A stretch of DNA of 64,000 nt from Roseburia hominis (GTDB lineage Bacteria > Bacillota > Clostridia > Lachnospirales > Lachnospiraceae), in the NCBI GenBank assembly GCA_021771815.1, contig JAETOE010000012.1:1-64000 (forward strand), in the 5' to 3' direction. A model generated the notes under the pieces. The model made no database searches and was not told where the DNA came from. It was given only the letters and a program-made list of their open reading frames with translations. Positions 35,367-43,616 of this stretch are shown piece after piece (positions within the stretch are counted from its first letter, which is position 1; the number at the start of each line of letters is the position of its first letter). The position numbers and the translations under genes are program-made.

Positions 35367-36221
35367 TTACTCCAACACCCGCAGATGCTTTAAACTGACG
35401 TCCAGAATCGGTGCGGAATGTGTCAGCGCGCCGCTGGACACATAATCTACGCCGAGCGCCGTAATCGTCTCAATATTCTCCTTTGTGATATTGCCGGAGC
35501 ACTCTGTCTCGGCTCTCCCAGCGATGATGCGGATTGCCTCCGCCATCTCGTCCGGCGTCATATTATCGAGCATAATAATGTCCGCCCCCGCCTCGACGGC
35601 TTCCTTTACCATGTCAAGATTCTCCGTCTCGACCTCAATCTTGCGCACAAAAGGCGCGTATGCCTTTGCAGCGGCGACCGCTTCGGAAACGCCGCCCGCC
35701 GCGTCGATGTGATTGTCCTTAAGAAGCACGCCGTCCGAGAGATTATATCTATGATTATTTCCACCGCCGATACGAACCGCGTATTTCTCGAAGATACGCA
35801 TTCCCGGCGTCGTCTTTCTGGTATCGAGAAGCTTTGTCTTTGTCCCCCGAAGAAGCTTTGCAACGGTGTTCGTGTAGGTCGCGATACCGCTTAAACGCTG
35901 CAGATAATTTAACGCCGTGCGCTCGCCGGATAGAAGTACGCGGATATCTCCGGTGACAACTGCTAAAAGCTGTCCCTTCTTTACTTCCTCTCCGTCCTTT
36001 ACGTAGAACTCTACCTGTGTATTCGCATCAAGCAGTGTAAACACACGCTCAAAAATCTGTAAACCGGCAATAATACCGTCTTCCTTGCACAAAAGCTGCA
36101 CGTCACCCTTTCTGTATTCCGGCATGACCGCATTCGTGGACACATCCTCGCTGCTGATGTCCTCCTCAAGCGCCATTTTAATGTATTTGTCAGCAACAAG
36201 CTGCATTGTAATTGGATTCAT
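35367..36221 (-). CDS. nadC: Nicotinate-nucleotide pyrophosphorylase
   Basis: The 284-residue quinolinate phosphoribosyltransferase has LLSGERTALNYLQRLSGIAT, LDTRKTTPGMRIFEKYAV, GGGNNHRYNLSDGVLLKDNH and VEVETENL. It makes nicotinate mononucleotide from quinolinate and PRPP. The start at 36221 lies 32 bp inside the nadB gene and has GGAAGAG upstream. Confidence 0.96.
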   Translation of the reverse strand: MNPITMQLVADKYIKMALEEDISSEDVSTNAVMPEYRKGDVQLLCKEDGIIAGLQIFERVFTLLDANTQVEFYVKDGEEVKKGQLLAVVTGDIRVLLSGERTALNYLQRLSGIATYTNTVAKLLRGTKTKLLDTRKTTPGMRIFEKYAVRIGGGNNHRYNLSDGVLLKDNHIDAAGGVSEAVAAAKAYAPFVRKIEVETENLDMVKEAVEAGADIIMLDNMTPDEMAEAIRIIAGRAETECSGNITKENIETITALGVDYVSSGALTHSAPILDVSLKHLRVLE

Positions 36222-37404
36222 TGTGTTCTCTTCCTTTCTGTGTGAATTCGATCTGCGCCGCGGCGCGTTTTGCAAAAATCAGACTCTCCAGGAGGCTGTT
36301 GCTCGCGAGGCGGTTCTTCCCATGCACCCCGTTGCAACTCGTCTCTCCGACTGCATAGAGGTGTTCCATGGTCGTCTGCGAATTGCTGTCCACATGCACG
36401 CCGCCCATAAAATAGTGCTGTGCCGGAACGATCGGCACGGGTTCTTTACAAATGTCATACCCTTCTTCCAGACACCGTTCGTAAATATTTGGAAAATGTC
36501 CTTTTATGATTTCTTCCGGCACCTTCTCAAATGAGAGATACTCGAAATCGACGACTTCCTTCTCCATTTCCTCATGGATCGCCTTTGTCACCACGTCGCG
36601 CGGAAGCAGTTCGTCCACAAAGCGCTCTCCCTTGTGGTTTAAAAGGACTGCGCCTTCGCCTCTCGCGGACTCGGAAATCAGGAAGCTTCTGCCCGGCTTC
36701 TTACTGTAGAGACAGGTCGGATGAATCTGCACATAATCCATGTGCTCCAATTCGATTCCGTGCTCGCCCGCAATCCGGCAGGCATCTCCGGTCAGCAGCG
36801 GAAAATTCGTGGAATGCTCATAAAGCCCGCCGATTCCTCCGGTCGCAAGCACCGTATCCCCGGCATAAATATGAAGCGTCTCCCCGTCTGCCGTCTTCGC
36901 TGTCAGACCGTGGCAGCAGCCGTTCACCGTCAGAATATCCGTCATCGTCGTATATTCCATAATCGTCACGTTGGGGAGCTTTTTCACATGAGAAAGCAGT
37001 GTCGTCGTAATCTCCTTCCCAGTGATATCCTTGTGGAAACAAATGCGCGGTCTTGAGTGCGCTCCCTCCCGCGTGTAGGCGAGCGTTCCGTCAGGGTTCT
37101 TCTCGAAACGGACGCCCAGGGCAAGCAGATGGTCGATCACGCTTCTACTTCCGCGAATCATGATGTCCACGCTCTCCCTGCGGTTCTCGTAATGTCCTGC
37201 GCGCATCGTATCCTCAAAATAGGAATCGTAATCCTCCTCGTCGCGCAGCACACAGATGCCGCCCTGCGCCAGCATGGAATCGCAGCTTTCCAGATCCTCC
37301 TTCGAGAGCATCAGAATCCTCTTATCCGCCCCCAGGTGAAGCGCCGTGTAAAGCCCGGCGACTCCGCAGCCGGCAATGACGACATCATAATATAATTTTT
37401 TCAT
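36190..37404 (-). CDS. nadB: L-aspartate oxidase, short form
   Basis: The 404-residue FAD enzyme has YYDVVIAGCGVAGLYTALHL, LAQGGICVLRDEEDYDS, the active-site area RICFHKDITGKEITTTLL and FLISESARGEGAVLLN. It oxidises aspartate to iminoaspartate. It ends after GVHGKNRLASNSLLESLIF plus about 25 residues, so it lacks the C-terminal three-helix domain of E. coli NadB; shortened forms occur in Firmicutes. Quinolinate synthase (nadA) is expected but is not in this operon or window. Confidence 0.93.
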   Translation of the reverse strand: MKKLYYDVVIAGCGVAGLYTALHLGADKRILMLSKEDLESCDSMLAQGGICVLRDEEDYDSYFEDTMRAGHYENRRESVDIMIRGSRSVIDHLLALGVRFEKNPDGTLAYTREGAHSRPRICFHKDITGKEITTTLLSHVKKLPNVTIMEYTTMTDILTVNGCCHGLTAKTADGETLHIYAGDTVLATGGIGGLYEHSTNFPLLTGDACRIAGEHGIELEHMDYVQIHPTCLYSKKPGRSFLISESARGEGAVLLNHKGERFVDELLPRDVVTKAIHEEMEKEVVDFEYLSFEKVPEEIIKGHFPNIYERCLEEGYDICKEPVPIVPAQHYFMGGVHVDSNSQTTMEHLYAVGETSCNGVHGKNRLASNSLLESLIFAKRAAAQIEFTQKGREHNESNYNAACC

Positions 37405-37501
37405 AGTTATCCCTCTTTTTCGCAGGTCCCGCAGCTTTTACGGATTCCTCTTGCGCTTTCATGCAGCCTGCTTTACCTAATTTATACATGAAACTTAACA
37501 G

Positions 37502-37530
37502 AGTATATCATATAACTTTACATCTGACAA
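37502..37530 (-). promoter_or_regulatory. Promoter of nadB-nadC-niaR
   Basis: Minus strand TTGTCA (37530-37525), 17 bp, TATACT (37507-37502), about 98 bp before nadB. The -35 is inside a NiaR-like site. Confidence 0.75.
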
Positions 37531-37586
37531 GACAGTTATTCTGACAGCGGGGGATTTTTTGACAATCTGCATGGATTGTCTTGACA
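37525..37586. promoter_or_regulatory. Candidate NiaR operators
   Basis: TGTCTTGTCA (minus strand, 37534-37525) overlaps the nadB -35. A second, near-identical TGTCTTGACA is at 37577-37586, 52 bp upstream. GACAATC/GATTGTC and CTGCATGGA/TCCATGCAG inverted repeats surround the second. NiaR sites in Firmicutes are TGTC/GACA-type from memory; the assignment rests on position and on niaR being in the operon. Confidence 0.5.
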
Positions 37587-37626
37587 AACGCTTCCATGCA
37601 GATCTTACTTTTCGTCAGTCAGGATT

Positions 37627-38427
37627 TCACTTTATCTTCTTTCCGACAGCCTCCGCGATTTTGAGAATTTCCGTCTCTTTTTTTACACGGATTTCCCACT
37701 CAATCCCTTCCACAATATGTATCAGGTCGCGGATACTCTTTCCCTGGCAAATCAATTCCTTTAAGATAAGTTCGAGTGTAAGATAACTGATCTGCTCGGG
37801 AATCAGCCCGTCGGCAACGCCCGGATATAATTCTTTTGCGTTATCTACAATTGTCTTTACAATTGATTTGTTAAGTATCTTCGCATAATGCTCTCTGCAG
37901 ACAGCCAAAAGCGCCTCCGTCATCTTAGGAAATGACGACATATCGGGCAGCATCCGCTCCTGATAAACCTCCTCACCGTACACGAGAATGCGCACCTCAT
38001 CCTCTCTCAACGCTTCGTTGTCACGAATCCGCACAAGCGGCATCAGATAACCGCATTCCGCTGCCAGATTTTTCCTCGTCTCATTTATCAGGCTCCCTTT
38101 AAGACCTTCCACGACCACGGGAATGAACGCGGTTCCGATTTCGAGAAGCAGCGGGTCGGCTATCATGCGGTTCTTGATTTCCGCCTGCATGAAAGCGTCT
38201 CCGTTTTCCGTCACCTTCGCCTCTGTCTTAATTCCAAGCAATTCATTTGCACTGATGTGAAGGATCTGACAGATTCCTTCCACAAGCGCGATATCCGGCA
38301 GACTTAAGCCGCGCTCCCATTTGCTGACTGCCTGCGGCGTCACTCCGAGTCTTGACGCAAATTCCTCCTGCGTCATCTTCTGATTCTGACGGTTCTGACT
38401 GATTTTTTCTCCGATCTGATTTTCCAT
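37627..38427 (-). CDS. XRE regulator fused to a FlhA-like cytoplasmic domain
   Basis: The 266-residue soluble product has residues 1-66 as a Cro/CI helix-turn-helix (MTQEEFASRLGVTPQAVSKW). Residues about 92-266 resemble the cytoplasmic domain of the flagellar export protein FlhA: PLLLEIGTAFIPVV, INETRKNLAAECGYLMPLVRIRDN, then NAKELYPGVADGLIPEQISYL and LICQGKSIRDLIHIVEGI. About 40 residues usual in the middle of that domain (after the RIRDN strand region) are missing. No FlhA membrane part or flagellar gene is nearby. AAAGGAG precedes ATG 38427. It may be a transcription factor that borrowed an export-gate fold for ligand or partner sensing; this is inference. Confidence 0.8.
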   Translation of the reverse strand: MENQIGEKISQNRQNQKMTQEEFASRLGVTPQAVSKWERGLSLPDIALVEGICQILHISANELLGIKTEAKVTENGDAFMQAEIKNRMIADPLLLEIGTAFIPVVVEGLKGSLINETRKNLAAECGYLMPLVRIRDNEALREDEVRILVYGEEVYQERMLPDMSSFPKMTEALLAVCREHYAKILNKSIVKTIVDNAKELYPGVADGLIPEQISYLTLELILKELICQGKSIRDLIHIVEGIEWEIRVKKETEILKIAEAVGKKIK

Positions 38428-38492
38428 ATTTTTCTCCTTTATGTACGGACATATACATATAATCCTTACTGTCCTGTCTGTTTTATTTTCTT

Positions 38493-38506
38493 AAGAAGCG
38501 CTTCTT
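38493..38506. promoter_or_regulatory. Palindrome AAGAAGCGCTTCTT
   Basis: A perfect 14-bp palindrome lies 66 bp upstream of the XRE-FlhA gene, between it and the divergent gene at 38660. It is a possible operator for the XRE protein. Confidence 0.3.
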
Positions 38507-38547
38507 TGAGTGTTATCATAGCATGTCCTCTCCCGAACGTAAAACAA

Positions 38548-38577
38548 CGGGCGGTTTCTTTTTTACAAAACCGCCCG
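38548..38577. other. Unassigned hairpin
   Basis: CGGGCGGTTT (38548-38557) and AAACCGCCCG (38568-38577) form a 10-bp stem. The stem could end a leftward transcript (TTGTTTT follows on that strand) or lie in the leader of the gene at 38660. Confidence 0.45.
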
Positions 38578-38659
38578 GTCTGATTTTACTGTATATTTTC
38601 TGTTGGAAACCAGATACTAATTTCAGGCATTTCATGCCGCAACAAAAGGAGGCATCACC

Positions 38660-39094
38660 ATGATTAACAAAGATACCATTTCCCTTCTGCAAGAATGCAA
38701 TTCGGGAACCCAGATGGCAGTCTATTCCATAAATGAAATTTTGGAGACTGCAAAGGATCAGAAATTCCGTGATATTCTGACCTCTTCCAAGCACCAGCAC
38801 GAAAAGCTTGGAAACGAGCTTCACATTCTGCTCCAGAAATACGGCGATTCCACGAAAGACCCCGGCGTCATTGCCAAGGGCATGTCCTGGATGAAGACGA
38901 ACGCCAAACTCGTATTAGACGACAGCGACCGCGTGTGCGCCAGTCTGATTACGGACGGCTGCAACATGGGAACCAAGACCATGCAGCGGCATTTAAACGA
39001 ATATCTTGCCGCTGACAGGGAAGCGAAACAAAAAGCAGAAAGCCTGATTTCCATGGAAGAAAACCTCGCCTGTGAAATCAAGCAATTCCTGTAA
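38660..39094 (+). CDS. Ferritin-like (DUF2383-type) four-helix protein
   Basis: The 144-residue, all-helical product begins MINKDTISLLQECNSGTQMAVYSINEILE and has KHQHEKLGNELHILLQKYGD and GMSWMKTNAKLV. The spacing of acidic and His residues in the first helices is like DUF2383/PA2169 four-helix bundles. The function is unknown. A strong AAAGGAGG site precedes it. It is expressed alone and followed by two hairpins. Confidence 0.65.
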   Translation: MINKDTISLLQECNSGTQMAVYSINEILETAKDQKFRDILTSSKHQHEKLGNELHILLQKYGDSTKDPGVIAKGMSWMKTNAKLVLDDSDRVCASLITDGCNMGTKTMQRHLNEYLAADREAKQKAESLISMEENLACEIKQFL

Positions 39095-39212
39095 AATCTA
39101 ACCATTTTCGAAAAAAACAAAAATGGTCAGATTTCCGCCAGAAACCGCGGCACAAAATCAGCCCTGCCAGAAAAGCACAAGTATTGCTGCTTTCCTGCAG
39201 GGCCTTTTATTC
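39092..39212 (+). terminator. Tandem terminator hairpins after the four-helix gene
   Basis: The first hairpin pairs ACCATTTT with AAAATGGT just after the stop. The second pairs CCCTGCCAGAAAAGCA (39162-39177) with TGCTTTCCTGCAGGG (39188-39202) and is followed by CCTTTTATT. Confidence 0.7.
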
Positions 39213-39281
39213 TATAAGAAACAACGCGCTGTTATAAAGTGTGAAAATATTGTTCCTATAGAATACAATCGGAATATTGTT

Positions 39282-39527
39282 TCAGCTTAGATTCCATTTA
39301 CTGCCTACCACAAATTCCTTGATTTCCTCGAGCACCGGCTCTGTCTCATCGTAAATCGAGAGCGTGAGCGGATCTTTAAGGTCCATCGTACAGATGCCTA
39401 AGATGGACTTGCCATCCACGGTATAGCTGCCTTTTGCCAGATCGAACGAACCTTTATAATGGCTCAATATATTGCAAAGCTTCTGCGCCTTCCCCGGCGA
39501 ATCAATTAACACTTCTACCTGTGTCAT
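39282..39527 (-). CDS. HPr-like protein without the phospho-histidine
   Basis: The 81-residue product has the HPr fold pattern (SPGKAQKLCNILSHYKGSFDL; DGKSILGICTMDL; LTLSIYDETEPVLEEIKEFV). The KSI-G segment around Ser46 of HPr is kept, but the His15 region (GLHARP) is replaced by DSPGKAQ. It therefore cannot accept phosphate from enzyme I in the usual way. The start at 39527 has AGGAGG eleven bases upstream. It may be a regulatory HPr paralogue. Confidence 0.75.
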   Translation of the reverse strand: MTQVEVLIDSPGKAQKLCNILSHYKGSFDLAKGSYTVDGKSILGICTMDLKDPLTLSIYDETEPVLEEIKEFVVGSKWNLS

Positions 39528-39673
39528 AGAATATATTACCTCCTGCTTACAGAATATGCGGTACTTTGTACGCAATTTCCATAAACAAAGTATTCCACTT
39601 TTTAAAAGTGTTAATCAATTTTCTTCTCTGTCTCTCTTCTGACTTTCCTGCAATCTTTGCGTCACGCGGCCGA

Positions 39674-41470
39674 CTACACCAACGTCTCGATTTCATCCAA
39701 AATCTTTCCGAACACATCGAGTGCATCCTGAATCGGTTTCGGCTCTTCCATATTGATGCCGACTTCCTTTAGCAGTTCGACCGGAGCCTTGGAGCAGCCG
39801 CCGGAGAGGAACTTCTTATAGCGCTCCACCGCAGGCGCGCCCTCCTCTAAAATGCCGTGCGCGATCGCTACCGCCGCCGAGAAGCTCGTCGCATACTGGT
39901 ACACATAGAAATTGTAGTAAAAATGCGGTATTCTCGCCCACTCGTATGCGATTTCCGGATCGGAAACCATATCCTCCCCGAAATACTTCTGATTTAACTC
40001 ATAATAAAGCTTGCAGAGATTGTCGGCGTTTAGGCTCTCGCCGTCCTCCGCCATCTTATTGCTCCGCATCTCGAACTCTGCGAACATCGTCTGACGGTAT
40101 ACCGTTCCCTTGAAGCTGTCAAGATAATGATTCAACAGATAAGCGCGCTCCTTCTGGTCCGTCGTATGCGCAAGCAGATACTCCATCAGCAAAATCTCGT
40201 TGCAGGTCGATGCGACCTCCGCCACAAAAATCTTGTACTGCGAATAGATATAGGGCTGATTCTCATTCGAGTAATAAGAATGCATCGCATGTCCCATCTC
40301 GTGCGCAAGCGTGAACATATTGTCAAGCGTGTCGTTGTGATTCAGCAGCACATAAGGATGTGTGCCGAACGCCCCTGCAGAATAAGCGCCGCTTCTCTTG
40401 CCCTCGTTCTCATAGACGTCGATCCAGCGGTTCTCAAAGCCTTCTTTGACCTTCGATACATAATCCTCGCCGAGCGGGGCAAGTGCCTTAAGCACCGTCT
40501 CTTTTGCCTCTTCGAACGGAATCTTCTTTGCCGCATCCGCGATCATCGGTGTGTAGACGTCGTACATATGAAGTTCGTCCACGCCGAGACATTTCTTTCT
40601 GAGCTTCACATAGCGGTGCATCTTATCCATGTTCGCATTCACGGTGTCGACCAGATTATGATAAACCTTCGCCGGCACATTATTGGCATCCACAGCAGCC
40701 TCGAGCGTCGAATCGTATTTCCGCGTTTTTGCGTAAAAAAACTGTTGCTTTACCTGTCCGTTATAAAGCCCCGCTATCGTATTCGCAAACTGTTTGTATA
40801 CGCTGTAGAACTGTGTGAACGCATCCTTTCTGACACGGCGGTCTGCCGACTCCTCGAACGGTACGAAATTGCCGTGGGAAAGACGTACCTTCTCACCGTT
40901 CTCATCCTCGATTTCCGGGAAAATCAGATCGGCATTTCCAAGAATCGAGTACACCTGCTCCGCCGTCTGCGACATTTCGCCCGTCATTGCGACAAGCTTC
41001 TCCATCTCGGCAGAGAGCGTATGCGCCTTCTTTCTCTGAATCTCCTCAATCTGCCTGCGGTAAAGTTCAAGCTCCGGCTTCTCTTTATAGAAGCCCTCCA
41101 TCGTCTCCGACTCCGCTGCGAGTATTTCCGGCACTACAAACGCCGTCTTGCTTTCACACTCCACCGCCGTGCTGTAGACCTTCTGCGCCATTGCCTGATG
41201 CTCCGTATTCTTCTGATCCTCGTCGAAGAGACGCTCCGCATAATTGTATGCAAGATCGATTTTCTGTCCGATCTGTGCGTTTAGCTCCAGCACCCTGTAA
41301 AGCTTCTCTGTTGATGAAGCTACCTCGCCTTCCATCGCAGAAAGTTCCGCCGCAAGTGCCTTCACCTCGCCAAGTTCGTGCTCCCACGCCTCTTTCGATG
41401 CATACATATCGCTTAAGTTCCAGGTATATTCCTCTTTCACTTCACTTCTTTTCGGTAATTCTTTTGCCAT
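39674..41470 (-). CDS. pepF: Oligoendopeptidase F
   Basis: The 598-residue M3B peptidase has the zinc motif LAHEMGHAMHSYYS and the downstream Glu region (VAEVASTCNEILLMEYLL). It also has the N-terminal PepF domain (EEYTWNLSDMYASKEAWE). It cuts cytosolic oligopeptides. AAGGAGG lies eight bases before ATG 41470. It has its own promoter (41553-41581). Confidence 0.95.
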   Translation of the reverse strand: MAKELPKRSEVKEEYTWNLSDMYASKEAWEHELGEVKALAAELSAMEGEVASSTEKLYRVLELNAQIGQKIDLAYNYAERLFDEDQKNTEHQAMAQKVYSTAVECESKTAFVVPEILAAESETMEGFYKEKPELELYRRQIEEIQRKKAHTLSAEMEKLVAMTGEMSQTAEQVYSILGNADLIFPEIEDENGEKVRLSHGNFVPFEESADRRVRKDAFTQFYSVYKQFANTIAGLYNGQVKQQFFYAKTRKYDSTLEAAVDANNVPAKVYHNLVDTVNANMDKMHRYVKLRKKCLGVDELHMYDVYTPMIADAAKKIPFEEAKETVLKALAPLGEDYVSKVKEGFENRWIDVYENEGKRSGAYSAGAFGTHPYVLLNHNDTLDNMFTLAHEMGHAMHSYYSNENQPYIYSQYKIFVAEVASTCNEILLMEYLLAHTTDQKERAYLLNHYLDSFKGTVYRQTMFAEFEMRSNKMAEDGESLNADNLCKLYYELNQKYFGEDMVSDPEIAYEWARIPHFYYNFYVYQYATSFSAAVAIAHGILEEGAPAVERYKKFLSGGCSKAPVELLKEVGINMEEPKPIQDALDVFGKILDEIETLV

Positions 41471-41552
41471 AACAAGCCTCCTTCTCCATAATTGTCTTCC
41501 TGCCGTCCGGCAGAACAAAAGTGCGCTTCGCACACTCTCGCGTTTCAAATTT

Positions 41553-41581
41553 AATTTACCCTCTTATTGCACAAATGTAAA
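41553..41581 (-). promoter_or_regulatory. Likely pepF promoter
   Basis: Minus strand TTTACA (41581-41576), 17 bp, TAAATT (41558-41553). Confidence 0.5.
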
Positions 41582-41643
41582 GGATAAGTTTGCGCCCTCT
41601 CTCTTGTCAACAAAAATGTTGTGACCTTCCACGCTTCCTATGC

Positions 41644-41649
41644 TATAAT
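41644..41649 (+). promoter_or_regulatory. Likely -10 of rqcH
   Basis: TATAAT lies 39 bp before rqcH, with TTGTGA 19 bp upstream as a weak -35. Confidence 0.45.
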
Positions 41650-41688
41650 GGGTATATTATTTTTAGACATTTATGAAGGAGTACCATT

Positions 41689-43476
41689 ATGGCATTAGAC
41701 GGATTTGTGATATCCAATTTAGTATATGAGTTGAACAACACCATTTTAAACGCAAAAATCAGCAAAATCGCACAGCCGGAAAACGACGAATTGCTCTTCA
41801 CCCTAAAAGGGGCAAACGGACAGTTCCGCCTTGCGATGAGCGCAAGCGCTTCCCTGCCGTTTCTGTATCTGACGGAGACGAACAAGCCGAGTCCTCTGAC
41901 TGCGCCGAATTTCTGCATGGTGCTGCGCAAGCACATTGCAAACGGACGCATCACGCGCATTTATCAGCCGCACATGGAGCGCATCATTCATTTTGAGATC
42001 GAACACCTCGACGAACTGGGCGATCTGCGCACCAAGACATTGATCGTGGAACTGATGGGGAAGCACAGCAATATCATCTTCTGCAATTCCGACGGCATGA
42101 TTATCGACAGCATCAAGCACGTTTCCTCGATGATGAGCTCGCTGCGTGAGGTTCTTCCGGGGCGCGCCTACGTGCTGCCCGCGACGCAGGAGGACCGTCT
42201 GAATCCGCTTGAGGTCACTGAGGACGCCTTTATGGTGAGCGTCATGGCAAAGCCTGTGACTATCACTAAGGCAATCTATACCTCCTTTACCGGGATAAGC
42301 CCCGTCGTTGCAAGCGAAATCTGCCACCGCGCGTCCATTGACGGCGACGTTCCGACCGACGCTTTGAGCGCGGATGAAAAAAAGCATCTTTTTCATAATT
42401 TTATCTGGCTTACGGACGATGTGAAGAACCATAATTACAGCCCCAATATTGTAAACCACGGCAAAGAACCGGTTGACTTTTCCTGTTTCCGTCTCACGGA
42501 GTATGTCGGCGGGGCGGACGCGGCTGCTCATGCAGCAGGCGGCTTGGAATTTTCCTACTCCATGCAGGAGTACGACTCAATTTCCGCTGTCCTGGAGCAC
42601 TACTACGCGTCCAAAAACGTCTACACCCGCATCCGCCAGAAGTCCGTAGATCTGCGCAAGATCGTAGGCACGGCGTTAGACCGCAATCGCAAGAAATACC
42701 AGCTTCAGGAAAAGCAGCTAAAGGACACCGAAAAACGGGATAAGTATAAGGTCTATGGGGAACTGATCCACACCTACGGCTACGGGCTTGCCGAGGGCGC
42801 AAAGGAACTGGAAGCGCTTAACTATTACACCAACGAAATGATTAAGATTCCGCTCGACCCGACCCTTGACGCCAAAGCGAACGCACAGAAATATTTCGAC
42901 AAGTACAATAAGCTAAAGCGCACCTATGAAGCGCTGACCGATCTAACGGAGGAGACACGCGCCCAGATCGAGCACCTTGAGAGCATCTCGACCTCCTTAG
43001 ATATCGCGCTCACAGAGGACGACCTCGTACAGATTCGCGAGGAACTGATGGAATACGGCTACATCAAGCGCAAACGCAGCGACAAAAAGGCAAAGGTAAA
43101 GAGCAAGCCGTTCCACTATCTCTCCTCGGACGGCTACCACATCTATGTCGGGAAGAACAATTACCAGAACGAAGAACTGACCTTCAAATTCGCCACCGGA
43201 AACGACTGGTGGTTTCACGCCAAGGGAATGCCGGGCTCTCACGTCATCGTGAAGTCAAACAACGAAGAGCTCCCCGACCGCGTATTTGAGGAAGCCGGAA
43301 AGCTTGCGGGCTACTATTCCAAGGGCAGGGAGAACGACAAGATAGAGATTGATTATCTCCAGAAGAAAAATGTCAAGAAGCCGAACGGCAGCGCGCCGGG
43401 CTTCGTCGTCTACTACACGAACTACTCGCTGACGATCCACCCGGATATCTCGGAATTGACGCTGTTGGAATCTTAG
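41689..43476 (+). CDS. rqcH: RqcH, NFACT ribosome quality-control protein
   Basis: The 595-residue product has an NFACT-N domain (MALDGFVISNLVYELNNTIL; PPxSP-like TNKPSPLTAPNFCMVLRKHI), coiled coil (about 290-430) and NFACT-R domain (YHIYVGKNNYQNEELTFKF; NDWWFHAKGMPGSHVIVKS). RqcH binds stalled 50S subunits and adds C-terminal alanine tails to incomplete proteins. Older names are fibronectin-binding protein or FbpA. AAGGAG lies upstream of ATG 41689. It is followed by a strong terminator. Confidence 0.93.
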   Translation: MALDGFVISNLVYELNNTILNAKISKIAQPENDELLFTLKGANGQFRLAMSASASLPFLYLTETNKPSPLTAPNFCMVLRKHIANGRITRIYQPHMERIIHFEIEHLDELGDLRTKTLIVELMGKHSNIIFCNSDGMIIDSIKHVSSMMSSLREVLPGRAYVLPATQEDRLNPLEVTEDAFMVSVMAKPVTITKAIYTSFTGISPVVASEICHRASIDGDVPTDALSADEKKHLFHNFIWLTDDVKNHNYSPNIVNHGKEPVDFSCFRLTEYVGGADAAAHAAGGLEFSYSMQEYDSISAVLEHYYASKNVYTRIRQKSVDLRKIVGTALDRNRKKYQLQEKQLKDTEKRDKYKVYGELIHTYGYGLAEGAKELEALNYYTNEMIKIPLDPTLDAKANAQKYFDKYNKLKRTYEALTDLTEETRAQIEHLESISTSLDIALTEDDLVQIREELMEYGYIKRKRSDKKAKVKSKPFHYLSSDGYHIYVGKNNYQNEELTFKFATGNDWWFHAKGMPGSHVIVKSNNEELPDRVFEEAGKLAGYYSKGRENDKIEIDYLQKKNVKKPNGSAPGFVVYYTNYSLTIHPDISELTLLES

Positions 43477-43533
43477 ACGCCGTGCATAAAATGTGAAATC
43501 ACACATGAAAGCATTTACAGATTTCCCCGAAAC

Positions 43534-43571
43534 AAAATGCTGCATCCCGCCAAAACGGAATGCAGCATTTT
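43534..43571. terminator. Bidirectional terminator between rqcH and the sensor kinase
   Basis: AAAATGCTGCAT (43534-43545) pairs with ATGCAGCATTTT (43560-43571). The A and T ends serve both convergent genes. Confidence 0.75.
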
Positions 43572-43616
43572 ACTGTTCATACTCTATATTTTTATATCCA
43601 CTCCCTTTTCCCGTTT

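Noticed and set aside
40127-41284. A 385-codon open frame on the plus strand opposite pepF
   Set aside because: It is the antisense shadow of a well-supported peptidase. It has no ribosome binding site, and its His/Arg/Leu-rich composition is typical of such shadows.
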